Shown: positions 32,419 through 43,946 of the stretch, one piece after another
How the letters are laid out: the number at the start of each line of letters is the position of its first letter
Numbering within the stretch: position 1 is the first letter of the stretch
DNA from: Wenzhouxiangella sp. XN79A
GTDB lineage: Bacteria; Pseudomonadota; Gammaproteobacteria; Xanthomonadales; Wenzhouxiangellaceae
Assembly (NCBI RefSeq): GCF_012272825.1
Contig: NZ_JAAWWS010000147.1
Coordinates: 1 to 64,000, forward strand
DNA length: 64,000 nt
Reading direction: 5' to 3'
The notes under the pieces: model-generated
What the model saw: the letters and a program-made list of their open reading frames with translations, nothing else
Databases searched by the model: none
Told to the model about the DNA's origin: nothing
Position numbers and translations under genes: made by a program

Positions 32419-35118
32419 TCAATGCGCCGCGTCCCAATCCTCCCCGATTCCGACTTCGACGATCAGCTCCACATCGAGCTCCGCGGCGGCTTCCATCCGC
32501 TCGGTGATGCCCTTGCCGACCTCCTGCACCGCCTCTTCGCGGACTTCGAGGACCAGTTCATCGTGGACCTGCATGATCAGCCGCGCCGGGGCCTCGTCAC
32601 CGGTCAGCCAGGCGTCGACGTCGAGCATGGCGCGCTTGATGATGTCGGCGGCGGTGCCCTGCAGCGGGGCGTTGATCGCGGCGCGCTCGGCGGCCTGCTG
32701 GCGCTGGCGATTGCGCGAGCGGATCTCGGGCAGCCACAGGCGGCGGCCGGCGAGGGTCTCGACGAAACCGTCGCGCCGGGCCTGCTCGCGGGTGCGGTCC
32801 ATGAAGTCGCGCACGCCGGGATAGCGGGCGAAATAGGTGTCGATGTACTCCGAGGCGGTGTCGCGGTCGGTCTCGAGCTGGCGGGCCAGGCCCCAGGCGC
32901 TCATGCCGTACATCAGGCCGAAGTTGATCGCCTTGGCGGCGCGGCGCTGGTCGGCGGTGACTTCGTCCAGGGTGCGGCCGAAGACCTCGGCGGCGGTCGC
33001 ACGATGGATGTCCTCGCCGGCCGCGAAGGCCTTCTTCAGGCCGTCGTCATCGGACAGGTGGGCCATGATCCGCAGTTCGATCTGCGAGTAGTCGGCGGCC
33101 ATCACCCGCCAGCCGTCGGGCGCCACGAAGGCCTTGCGGATGCGCCGGCCTTCCTCGGTCCGGATCGGGATGTTCTGCAGGTTCGGATCGGCCGAGGACA
33201 GGCGGCCGGTGGCGGTGTTGGCCTGGTGGTAGTGGGTGTGGATGCGGCCGGAGTCGGCGCGGACCTTCTCCGGCAGCCGGTCGGTGTAGGTGCTCTTGAG
33301 CTTCGACAGGCTGCGGTGCTTCAGGATCAGCGCCGGCAGCGCGTGCTCGGCGGCCAGTTCCTGGAGCACGTCCTCGGCGGTCGACGGCTGGCCCTTCGGC
33401 GTCTTGCGCACGACCGGGATTTCGAGCCGCTCGAACAGGATTTCCTGCAGCTGCTTCGGCGAGCCCAGGTTGAATTCGCCGCCGGCCGCGGCCCAGGCCT
33501 GCTGCTCGAGCTCGGACATCCGCTCGGCCAGCTCGGCGCTCTGCACGGCCAGCCGCTCGGTGTCGACCAGCACGCCGGTGCGCTCCATTCGGGCCAGCAC
33601 GCGGATCAGCGGGATTTCCAGGTCGCGATAGACCTCGGCGGCGCGCCCGCTTTCGGCAAGCTCGGGCCAGAGCTTGCGGTGCAGGGCCAGGCAGACCTCG
33701 GCATCCTCGCCGGCGTAGTCGGCAGCGGCCGCCACCGGCACTTCGTCGAAGCGCAGCTGAGCCTTGCCCTTGCCGGCGACGTCCTCGTAGGAGATCGTGG
33801 TCCGGCCGAGGTAGCGACCGGCCAGCGAGTCGAGGTCGTGGCGGGTGGCGGTGGCGTTGTAGCAGTACGACTCCAGCATGGTGTCGTGGGCGATGCCGGC
33901 CAGCCGGACGCCGGCCCGCTCGAGGACGTTGAGGTCGTACTTGGTGTGGTGGGCCAGCTTGGGCCGGTCGGCGTCCTCGAGAACGGGGCGGAGCGCCGCG
34001 ACGGCCTCGTCGCGGTCGAACTCGGTGTCCTGGTCGACGTGGCCGACCGGCACGTAGTACGCACGCCCGGGCTCGACGGCGAAGGAGAAGCCGACCAGGT
34101 CGGCGTCGAGCGGCTCGAGGCTGGTGGTCTCGGTGTCGAAGGCGATCAGCTCGGCCCGCTCCAGCGCCTCGACGAGCGCAGCCAGTTGCCCGCGCGTCGT
34201 GACCAGCTCGATGTCGAGGTCAGCGGCCGCGTCGCCGGCAGGCCCGTCGTCCGCGTCACCGGCATCGACCTGGCGCAGCCAGGTGGTGAAGCCGAAGCGC
34301 TTGAGCAGTTCGACCAGGCGCTCGCGATCGGCCTCGGGCGGGCCGAGCGCATCGAGGTCGAAGTCCAGCGCCACGTCGTCCTTCAGCGCGACCAGTTCGC
34401 GCGAGCGCGGCAGCTGGTCGAGCGCCGCGTTCAGGTGCTCGCCGATCCTGCCGCCGATCTCGTCGGCGTGTTCGATGACCGCCGCCAGGCTGCCGTACTT
34501 GTTCAGCCACTTCGCGGCGGTCTTCGGGCCGCACTTCTCGACGCCCGGGATGTTGTCCGAGGCGTCGCCGGTCAGCGCCAGCAGGTCGCCGACGAGGTCC
34601 GGGCCGACGCCGAACTTCTCTTCGACGGCCGCCGGGTCGTAGCGCTTGTCCTGCATCGTGTCCTCGAGCACGACGTCGTCGCCGACCAGCTGGGCCAGGT
34701 CCTTGTCGCCCGACGAGATCAGCACCGGCGCGCCGGCCTCGCGGGCCCGGCGGACCAGCGTGGCGATCACGTCGTCGGCCTCGACCCCGTCGACGATCAC
34801 GCGCTGGACGCCCATCGCGTCGATCACTTCGTGCAGTGGTTCGATCTGGCGGCGCAGGTCGCCGGGCATCGGCGGGCGGTTGGCCTTGTACTCGGGATCG
34901 AGGTCGTGCCGGAAGTTCCTGCCGGGCGCATCGAAGATCACCGCCAGACGGGCCGGTGCGCGCTCGTGGATCAAGCGGCGAACCATGTTCGCCACGCCGA
35001 AGATCGCCCCGGTCGGCTGGCCGTCGGCCGCGGTCAGGCTCGGCAGCGCATGGAAGGCCCGGTAGAGATACGACGAACCGTCGACCAGGTAGAGCGTTTC
35101 GTGTTCGTTGGAAGCCAT
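32419..35118 (-). CDS. polA: DNA polymerase I
   Basis: Family A polymerase for Okazaki fragment processing and repair synthesis. The 899 residues hold three domains. The 5'-3' exonuclease (about 1-290) includes VIFDAPGRNFRHDL and the ALTGDASDNIPGVEKCGPKTAAKWL helix-hairpin segment. The 3'-5' exonuclease (about 310-500) keeps the catalytic DTET of FDTETTSLE, so proofreading looks intact. The polymerase domain (about 520-899) has motif A DYSQIELRIMAHLS, O-helix RRAAKAINFGLMYG and motif C MQVHDELVLEV. The start at ATG 35118 gives ASNEHETLYLVDGSSYLYRAFHAL; twelve extra upstream codons are repeat-side sequence. It is a single-gene unit as far as I can see. Confidence 0.96.
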   Translation of the reverse strand: MASNEHETLYLVDGSSYLYRAFHALPSLTAADGQPTGAIFGVANMVRRLIHERAPARLAVIFDAPGRNFRHDLDPEYKANRPPMPGDLRRQIEPLHEVIDAMGVQRVIVDGVEADDVIATLVRRAREAGAPVLISSGDKDLAQLVGDDVVLEDTMQDKRYDPAAVEEKFGVGPDLVGDLLALTGDASDNIPGVEKCGPKTAAKWLNKYGSLAAVIEHADEIGGRIGEHLNAALDQLPRSRELVALKDDVALDFDLDALGPPEADRERLVELLKRFGFTTWLRQVDAGDADDGPAGDAAADLDIELVTTRGQLAALVEALERAELIAFDTETTSLEPLDADLVGFSFAVEPGRAYYVPVGHVDQDTEFDRDEAVAALRPVLEDADRPKLAHHTKYDLNVLERAGVRLAGIAHDTMLESYCYNATATRHDLDSLAGRYLGRTTISYEDVAGKGKAQLRFDEVPVAAAADYAGEDAEVCLALHRKLWPELAESGRAAEVYRDLEIPLIRVLARMERTGVLVDTERLAVQSAELAERMSELEQQAWAAAGGEFNLGSPKQLQEILFERLEIPVVRKTPKGQPSTAEDVLQELAAEHALPALILKHRSLSKLKSTYTDRLPEKVRADSGRIHTHYHQANTATGRLSSADPNLQNIPIRTEEGRRIRKAFVAPDGWRVMAADYSQIELRIMAHLSDDDGLKKAFAAGEDIHRATAAEVFGRTLDEVTADQRRAAKAINFGLMYGMSAWGLARQLETDRDTASEYIDTYFARYPGVRDFMDRTREQARRDGFVETLAGRRLWLPEIRSRNRQRQQAAERAAINAPLQGTAADIIKRAMLDVDAWLTGDEAPARLIMQVHDELVLEVREEAVQEVGKGITERMEAAAELDVELIVEVGIGEDWDAAH

Positions 35119-35166
35119 GTCAGGGGATCGAAGCCTCGTTGATCGGTGGACCAAGGGTCAGAAATG

Positions 35167-35335
35167 ACCGCGGATGAACGCAGATCAATCCAGAATGACT
35201 TCTGATCCACGGCGTTGACGGACGCGGTTCGATCGAAGGAGCGGCTCGAAGCCTTCGTGTCGACCCCGCCAGTCTGCGGGAATCCAGGCCTCCTGTTCGT
35301 CTCCCGTCTGCGTTCATCCGCGCTCATCTGCGGTA
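35167..35335. repeat. Short inverted-repeat element, GATGAACGCAGAT family, copy 1
   Basis: Left end accgcggatgaacgcagatc (35167) and right end cgtctgcgttcatccgcg...tcatctgcggta (to 35335) are inverted. The element is about 170 bp and lies between divergent polA and the DUF2782 gene. Related copies lie at 43549-43934 and 53003-53251. It looks like a non-autonomous, MITE-like repeat with no coding capacity. Confidence 0.7.
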
Positions 35336-35409
35336 AGGATCCCGGTTTCGTCGTTGTCCGTGGAGACACCGGGACCGAACGATTTCGCGGTTCATGATAC
35401 GCGCGTGGA

Positions 35410-35438
35410 TTCGTCGTTACGGCAGGGTCTGCTAGTAT
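35410..35438 (+). promoter_or_regulatory. Possible sigma-70 promoter of the DUF2782 gene
   Basis: TTCGTC (35410-35415), 17 bases, TAGTAT (35433-35438), about 45 bp before the start codon. Both boxes are partial matches. Confidence 0.3.
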
Positions 35439-35485
35439 TCGGGGTGAATTCGTCATCGGCACCGAGGGGCCAACGGGAGCGCGTC

Positions 35486-35893
35486 ATGAATCGTTCTTCG
35501 ATCCGTCATTCTCGAACTCCGTCCGGCGTCCGGCCCGCCCGGGCGGTGGTCGTCCTGGCCGGCGTCATCGCGCTGTTCGCGGGTCCTGCGGCGACTGCGC
35601 AGCAGACTCCGCCGCCGGTCGATGCGCCGCCGCCTCCGCCGATCCGCGAGCCGCTGCCGCCCAAGGTCATCGAGCCGGACGACGAGCTGGCGCCGGAAGT
35701 CGTGATCCGGCAGGAAGAGGACCGCACCGTCGAGGAATACATCTCCGGCGGGCGCGTCTACATGGTCCGCATCACGCCGACCATCGGCGCGCCGTACTAC
35801 CTGATCGACACCACCGGCGACGGCCTGCTCGACCTCCGCCACGAAACCTTCGAACCGGTCAAGCCGGTCTACTGGAAGCTGTTCGAATGGTGA
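35486..35893 (+). CDS. Exported DUF2782-family protein
   Basis: A 135-residue protein. Its long signal-like N-terminus runs to ATAQQ at about residue 40, followed by a proline-rich linker (PPPVDAPPPPPIREPLPPK) and a compact conserved domain (VVIRQEEDRTVEEYISGGRVYMVRITPTIGAPYYLIDTTGDG, ending KPVYWKLFEW). That domain is DUF2782, a small family often found beside polA in Xanthomonas-like genomes. It is probably periplasmic; the function is unknown. ATG 35486 follows GGGAG at a good distance; an upstream in-frame ATG lies in repeat sequence. It converges with aroE, 25 bp apart. Confidence 0.82.
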   Translation: MNRSSIRHSRTPSGVRPARAVVVLAGVIALFAGPAATAQQTPPPVDAPPPPPIREPLPPKVIEPDDELAPEVVIRQEEDRTVEEYISGGRVYMVRITPTIGAPYYLIDTTGDGLLDLRHETFEPVKPVYWKLFEW

Positions 35894-35918
35894 ACCGCAC
35901 CCGGCCCGCCGGCCGAGG

Positions 35919-37741
<1,823 letters not shown>

Positions 37742-37781
37742 TCAGGCGCTAGTGTACCCCGCCGCTCGTTGTGCACCGTCC

Positions 37782-37946
37782 AGCCCGCATTATTCATGAA
37801 TCGCCGCGATGATTGCGCCGGGAATCGTTCGCACAGGGGATTTTCCGACCGAGCGGAATACCATGCTGTATTTCCGAGCGAGCACGATTCGCTGTGCGGT
37901 CAAGGACCAGGCAAGGGCGCGAGCTCATTCATGAACAATGCGGGCT
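37782..37946. repeat. 165 bp element bounded by 20 bp inverted repeats
   Basis: AGCCCGCATTATTCATGAAT at 37782-37801 and its reverse complement with one mismatch at 37927-37946. The inside (37802-37926) has no coding capacity. It lies 60 bp upstream of hemB and about 80 bp from the IS630 element. Size and structure suggest a MITE. I see no obvious target duplication at its flanks. Nothing else recognisable lies in 37721-38025. Confidence 0.65.
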
Positions 37947-38025
37947 AGTGGGCCATTCACTGCGGGCCGCGCCTTGCCCTGTCGATTCAGGCGCACTCCA
38001 TACGTCACACTATGAGGGCGGAGTA

Positions 38026-39189
38026 CACTCGTGTACCTCGTCAAACACTCTGTAACTTGTTCAGGGTTTGACGGCCGCGTTCGACTTTTTCGAGGATGCC
38101 TTGAGCCGATGTGGTCCAGATAAACGGAGCCGGGGCCCGGTCGTGTTTCTCGATATGGCTCATCACCGCTTCTTCCAGTTCTGCCACGCTGGAGAACACA
38201 CCCCGACCTAACTGCTGCTCGGACAAGTCACGGAAGAAACGCTCGACCATGTTCAGCCACGAAGCGCTGGTCGGCGTAAAGTGCACATGGAACCTCTTGT
38301 GGCACTTCAACCAGCTCTTCACCTTGGGATGTTCATGCGTTGCATGGTTGTCGCAGATGATGTGAATTCCCTTTTCCTCTGGCGTGTTCTTGTTGATGAG
38401 CCCAAGGAAATCCAGCCACTCGATATGGCGATGCCGCTTGTCGCATCGACCAAGCACTTCTCCGGTGAGGATATTCAGCGCTGCAAACAGGGTCGAGGTG
38501 CCGTTGCGCCTGTAATCGTGGGTCATGGTGGCGTTCCGGCCAGGCTTCATGGGCAAACCGGGTTGGGTTCGATCCAGGGCCTGCATCTGACTCTTCTCGT
38601 CACAACTGAGCACAATGGCATTCTCAGGAGGAGACAGGTATAGCCCGACAACATCCTCCAGCTTTTCCTGGAAGTGCTTGTCGTTCGAGAGCTTGAACAT
38701 GCTCACGCGATGCGGCTTCAGGCCATGCGCCTGCCAGATCCGTCCCACGGTGCTTTCACTGATGTTGACTTTCTCTGCCATCAACCGGCGACTCCAGTGG
38801 GTCGCGTTGGCCGGCTTCTCTTGCGTCGTCAGCCTGATGACCTCGTCCACGGTTCGTTTGGAAATAACCTTCTTGCGTCCAGGCCGATAAGCATCTTTCT
38901 CGATGCCGGCCAGCCCATGGTCGTGGTACCGATTTCGCCACCGACCAACCTTCTGGCGGGACATGCCAAGAATCCCGGAAATTTCTCCGTTCTCCTTTCC
39001 GTCCGCCGCCAGCAGCACGATCTTCAATCGCTCCGCCAGTCGGACGGAGGTGGAGCGGGAACCCGCGAGTCGCTTCAGAAGCTCACGTTCTGCCGATTCC
39101 AGGACGATCTTCGGGGCCACACGCATGAGTTATCCCCAGGTTGGAAGAGCTCTCATATTTTACGGAATTTGCGGCGAGGTCCATGAGTG
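38026..39189 (-). mobile_element. IS630-family insertion sequence, intact
   Basis: The left end CACTCGTGTACCTCG (from 38026) and the right end, read outward-in as CACTCATGGACCTCG (to 39189), are inverted repeats. Both are flanked by TA (38024-38025 and 39190-39191), the target duplication IS630/Tc1-like elements make. Length 1164 bp with one transposase gene filling it. It sits between hemB and the 3' end of the SLC13 permease gene, 13 bp from the permease stop. Confidence 0.88.
38041..39126 (-). CDS. IS630-family DDE transposase
   Basis: A 361-residue transposase. The N-terminal helix-turn-helix region is ISGILGMSRQKVGRWRNRYHDHGLAGI (about 48-74), followed by a second DNA-binding part (WSRRLMAEKVNISESTVGRIWQAHGL). 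The catalytic DDE core shows the first acid in VLSCDEKSQMQALDRTQPG (about 173), the second in HIICDNHATHEHPKV (about 255) and the last in TSASWLNMVERFFRDLS (about 290). All three acids are present and the frame is complete, so it is probably active. Its base composition is slightly lower in GC than the host genes. Confidence 0.93.
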   Translation of the reverse strand: MRVAPKIVLESAERELLKRLAGSRSTSVRLAERLKIVLLAADGKENGEISGILGMSRQKVGRWRNRYHDHGLAGIEKDAYRPGRKKVISKRTVDEVIRLTTQEKPANATHWSRRLMAEKVNISESTVGRIWQAHGLKPHRVSMFKLSNDKHFQEKLEDVVGLYLSPPENAIVLSCDEKSQMQALDRTQPGLPMKPGRNATMTHDYRRNGTSTLFAALNILTGEVLGRCDKRHRHIEWLDFLGLINKNTPEEKGIHIICDNHATHEHPKVKSWLKCHKRFHVHFTPTSASWLNMVERFFRDLSEQQLGRGVFSSVAELEEAVMSHIEKHDRAPAPFIWTTSAQGILEKVERGRQTLNKLQSV

Positions 39190-39202
39190 TACCGGCCCGA
39201 GG

Positions 39203-41041
39203 TCAGAATGCCAGGTTGACCATCAGCAGCATCACGACCAGGAAGACCACGCTCATCGGCCCGCCGACGCGGACGAAGTCGCGCACCTTGTAGCCGCCCG
39301 GACCCATGATCAGGGCGTTGACCGGATGGGTCGGCAGAATGAAGGCGTTGGAGGTGCCCAGCGCGATGATCAGCGCGTAGACGGTCGGGTTGGCACCGGT
39401 GGCCAGCGCGATGTTGATCGCGATCGGCACCAGCAGCACGGTGGCCCCGACGTTCGACATGACCAGCGTGAACAGGGTGGCGAGGACCGCCAGCGCGATC
39501 TGCATGGTCAGGTCGTTGACGTCGCCGACCAGGTCCAGGGTCTGCTGGACCAGCCAGGCCGCGGTGCCGGTGCTTTCCATCGCGAAGCCGAGCGGAATCA
39601 GGCTGGCCATCAGGAATACCGTCTTCCAGCTGACCGACTGGTAGGCCTCGTCCATGCTCAGCACGCCGGTCAGCACCATCCCGATCGCGCCGGTCATCAG
39701 CGCGACCGACAGATTGAAGTCCAGCACCAGCACGAGGAACATGGCCAGCGCGAAGAAGGTCAGCGCGAAGCCGACCTTCTGCGGCCGCTGCTCTTCTTTC
39801 GGGATGTCGGTGGCGACGATGAAATCCTTGTCGCGGGCCACCGTCGACAGGTCGCGCCAGGTCGAATGGGAAACCAGGCAGTCGCCGACCCGCAGGGTTT
39901 CGGAGCGCAACCCGCTGCGCACGATGGCATCGCCGCGGTTGATCGCCAGCACCGAGATGCCGAAGCGCGAGCGCAGCCGTGCCTCGCCGATGGTCTTGCC
40001 GACCAGCCGGGAGCCCGGCGGAATGACCACTTCCGAGATGCCGGCGCGGCTGGGGTTGAACAGGCTGCCGAAGGTGCGCAGCCGCGGCTGCAGGCGCAGC
40101 TGGTTCTCGATCGCGAAGCGACCGACCTGGTCGCGCGTGCCCATGACCCCGAGCACGGTGCCGACCCAGATCATCTCGTCGGCCGGCGGTGCCAGCCGCG
40201 GCTCATCGGTCGACTGGATGGCCAGCAGCAGCGGCGCGCCGTCGAGCTGCTCGGCTTCGCTGACCCGCATTCCGACCAGCGGCGAGTCGACCGTGACCAG
40301 CAGCTCGTGGACGTCACCTGTGATGCCGTAGACGTCGGCGAAGTAGCTCTTGGTCCGGCCCGGCGAGGCCGGCTTCTTGCCGCCGGCCCTGGGCAGCAGT
40401 CGTCGTCCGACCAGCAGCGAGAACAGCAGCGCGGCAATCAGCAGCGCGATTCCGACCGGTGTGACCGAGAACATCTCGAACGGCTGCAGCGCCTCGGCCC
40501 CCGGCGGCAGCGAGCGGTTGGAGGTCTCGATCAGATCATTGAGCAGAATCAGCGGCGAGGAGCCGATCATGGTCAGCGTGCCGCCGACGATGGCGCAGAA
40601 GCCGATCGGGATCAGCAGGTTCGACAGCGGCATGTCCAGACGGCTGGAAATGCGGCTGGCCACCGGAAGGAACAGCGCGGTGGCCCCGGTGTTCTGCATG
40701 AAGCCGGACACCACTCCGACGGTGCCGCAGAGCATGCCGACGATCCGTGATTCCGACCGCCCTCCGTAGCGGACGATCCAGGCCGCGACGGTGTTCATGA
40801 CGCCGGTCCGGTCCAGCCCGGCGCCGAGCACCATCACGGCGATCACCGCCATGACCGCATTGGAGGCGAAACCGTCGAACAGCTGGTCGCCGGGCACCAG
40901 GCCGAACAGGCCGATCAGGACCATGATCGAGACCGCGGCGATGTCGATCCGGACGATTTCGGTTGCGAACGCGAAGATGGTCAGGCCGAGCAGCGCGAGC
41001 ACCAGCAGCATGTCGCCGGTCAGCGTCAGTTCGCTTTGCAT
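39203..41041 (-). CDS. SLC13/DASS-family permease with two RCK_C (TrkA-C) domains
   Basis: A 612-residue inner membrane transporter. Two membrane halves (about 1-195 and 425-612) bracket a soluble middle with two TrkA-C-like domains (HELLVTVDSPLVGMRVSEAEQLDG and SEVVIPPGSRLVGKTIGEARLRSRFGISVLAINRGD). Family segments such as GFMQNTGATALFLPVA (about 112) and MSNVGATVLLVPIAINIALATG (about 525) carry the SNT-like ion sites. Members move dicarboxylates, sulfate or similar anions with sodium, but the substrate cannot be decided here. It is 180 bp from argH on the same strand and need not be part of the arginine operon. Confidence 0.87.
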   Translation of the reverse strand: MQSELTLTGDMLLVLALLGLTIFAFATEIVRIDIAAVSIMVLIGLFGLVPGDQLFDGFASNAVMAVIAVMVLGAGLDRTGVMNTVAAWIVRYGGRSESRIVGMLCGTVGVVSGFMQNTGATALFLPVASRISSRLDMPLSNLLIPIGFCAIVGGTLTMIGSSPLILLNDLIETSNRSLPPGAEALQPFEMFSVTPVGIALLIAALLFSLLVGRRLLPRAGGKKPASPGRTKSYFADVYGITGDVHELLVTVDSPLVGMRVSEAEQLDGAPLLLAIQSTDEPRLAPPADEMIWVGTVLGVMGTRDQVGRFAIENQLRLQPRLRTFGSLFNPSRAGISEVVIPPGSRLVGKTIGEARLRSRFGISVLAINRGDAIVRSGLRSETLRVGDCLVSHSTWRDLSTVARDKDFIVATDIPKEEQRPQKVGFALTFFALAMFLVLVLDFNLSVALMTGAIGMVLTGVLSMDEAYQSVSWKTVFLMASLIPLGFAMESTGTAAWLVQQTLDLVGDVNDLTMQIALAVLATLFTLVMSNVGATVLLVPIAINIALATGANPTVYALIIALGTSNAFILPTHPVNALIMGPGGYKVRDFVRVGGPMSVVFLVVMLLMVNLAF

Positions 41042-41221
41042 GGCTCATCGTTCATCGCGTGCCCGTGGTCCTTCTCCCCGTGGCCGGTTCGGCCGAACTT
41101 CGCCCCGACCGATCGACGGCGCTGCAACGCGCTCGATCGCGGCCGGGAACCGGCCACCGAACTGAACGATACCCGATCGAAGTCACGCCGTCGCGCCGAA
41201 TCCCGCGGCCCGGCGCCGCGC

Positions 41222-42542
41222 TCAGTCCCCGGCGGCCGGGCGCAGCGCGTCGGCGCGCGCCCGGATTCGCTCGAGCCCGAGCCTGCCGCAGCCACCCAGC
41301 GAAACCCGGGCGGCCAGGCTGTCGGCGGGCGAACGCGCCTCGAGCGCATCGAGCTCGTCGCCGACCCTGCGGTAGGCATCGCGGAACGACAGCCCCTCGG
41401 CAACCAGCTCATTGGCGCGGTCGGTCGCGTACTGGGCCGGGCGGATGGCCGACGCCATCCGCTCGACGTTCCAGCTCAGACCGCCGAGCAGGCCCGGCAG
41501 CAGCGCCAGGCCTTCGAGACCACGCGCGAACGCGCGCAGCACCGGGGGCTTGGTGTCCTGCAGGTCGCGCTGGTAGCCCGACGGCAGCGACAGGACCGAT
41601 TCGAGTTCGGCGCGGGCGCCGACCACGGTGGCGTGCAGCGCGCGCAGCAGCTCGACGGCATCCGGGTTGTGCTTGTTCGGCATGATCGAGGAGCCGGTAC
41701 AGAACGCCGCCGGCACGGTCACGAAGCCGAATTCCTGGCTGGCGAACAGGCTCAGGTCCCAGGCCAGTCGGCGCAGGTCGCCGGTGGCGGCCGACAGTGC
41801 ATCGAGCGCGCGCAGCTCGGCCTTGCCGCGCTGGGCCTGGGCGTTCTGCGGGTTGACCACCAGCCGATCGAAGTCCAGCTCCTCGGCCACGCCGTCGCGG
41901 TCCAGCGCCAGGTTGACGCCGAACCCCGAAGCGGTGCCCAGGGGGCTGGCATTCAGGTGCTCGCGAATCCGCACCGCCAGGTCGGCATCGTCGACGAAGG
42001 CCTCGGCATGACCGGCCCACCACAGGCCCAGCGAGCTGGGCATGGCCTGCTGGAGATGGGTGTGACCGGGCAGCGCAACGTCGGCCTCGCGCTCGGCGCG
42101 CGCCAGCGCGACCTCGGCGATGGCCAGCGCGATGTCGCGCAGCCGGTCCAGTCGGTCGAGCAGGTACAGCCGGAGCGCCACGGCGACCTGGTCGTTGCGC
42201 GAGCGCCCGGCGTGGATCCGTTTGCCGGTCTCGCCCAGCCGCGCGGTCAGCCAGGCTTCGATCGCCGAGTGGCCGTCCTCGAAGCGATCATCGAGCACGA
42301 ATTCGCCGGCGGCGAAGGCCTCGGACAACGCGTCGAGCTCGCGGCCGATCGCGCCGGCCTGCTCGTCGGACAGCAGGCCGATCCGGGCCAGACCGCGCGC
42401 GTGGGCCCGGCTGGCACGGATGTCGAAGGGAAGCAGCTCACGATCGAGCACCACGTCCTGGCCGGCCAGGAAGCGCATCACCGCCTCGGGCACGGCCACA
42501 CTGGCGCTTTTCTTCCAGATCGGCTCACTCATGTCGCTGTGC

Positions 42543-42550
<8 letters not shown>
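41222..42550 (-). CDS. argH: Argininosuccinate lyase
   Basis: Cleaves argininosuccinate to arginine and fumarate, the last step of arginine synthesis. The 442-residue product carries the fumarase/aspartase signature GSSIMPNKHNPD (about 285-296), which includes the catalytic serine, and the conserved HAGRSRNDQVAVALRLYL and PGHTHLQQAMP blocks. ATG 42550 overlaps the argC stop by eight bases; ATG 42532 (SEPIWKKSASVAVPE) is also possible. It is the last gene of the arg operon, and no clear terminator follows. It is slightly short at the C-terminus relative to E. coli (457) but complete in conserved regions. Confidence 0.94.
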
Positions 42551-43532
<982 letters not shown>

Positions 43533-43548
43533 TGATGTCTGTTTGATT

Positions 43549-43934
43549 TACCGCAGATGGACGCGGATGAACGCAGATCACAATCAAGGCGTGACGAATC
43601 CCGGATCCACATCACCGCTTTCGCTCTCGCCTTCGGGTCACGATCTCGAACCCGCCTGGGGTCACCGAATCGCCCCTTCGAAAGCCCTTTTCGGCCCGGT
43701 TCGACTGTTGGAGGCCGCTTGCGGGCGAAGGCTTCGGTTGGCCAGGAGTTCGCGCGCAAGCGCCCTCCAACAGGCGGCCTTTCTGTCCGTCCGGTGTTGG
43801 GCTGGAATCTCGCTCGTGATGGAAATCCATCCTTCGAATCCGATACCGGGACCTTACGCAATCGTGGCTGAGATTCCTGCGTAATGAGGATTCCGTTTAC
43901 CTTTATCTGCGTCCATCGGCATTCATCCACGGTA
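43549..43934. repeat. Inverted-repeat element, GATGAACGCAGAT family, copy 2, inside the arg operon
   Basis: Left end taccgcagatggacgcggat...gaacgcagatca (43549-43580) and right end atctgcgtccatcggc...atccacggta (43904-43934) are imperfect inverted repeats over about 30 bp. Inside lies a hairpin module with ~25 bp arms (43705-43729 and 43749-43773: ctgttggaggccgcttgc against gcaagcgccctccaacag), the same module as in elements A, B and C. It fills nearly the whole argA/B-argC gap. No gene is seen. Confidence 0.75.
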
Positions 43935-43946
43935 GAAAAGTTCTTT

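Noticed and set aside
31945-35142. 1065-codon plus-strand frame across element B and opposite polA
   Set aside because: Antisense to polA and repeat-derived at its start. PolA motifs on the minus strand are unambiguous.
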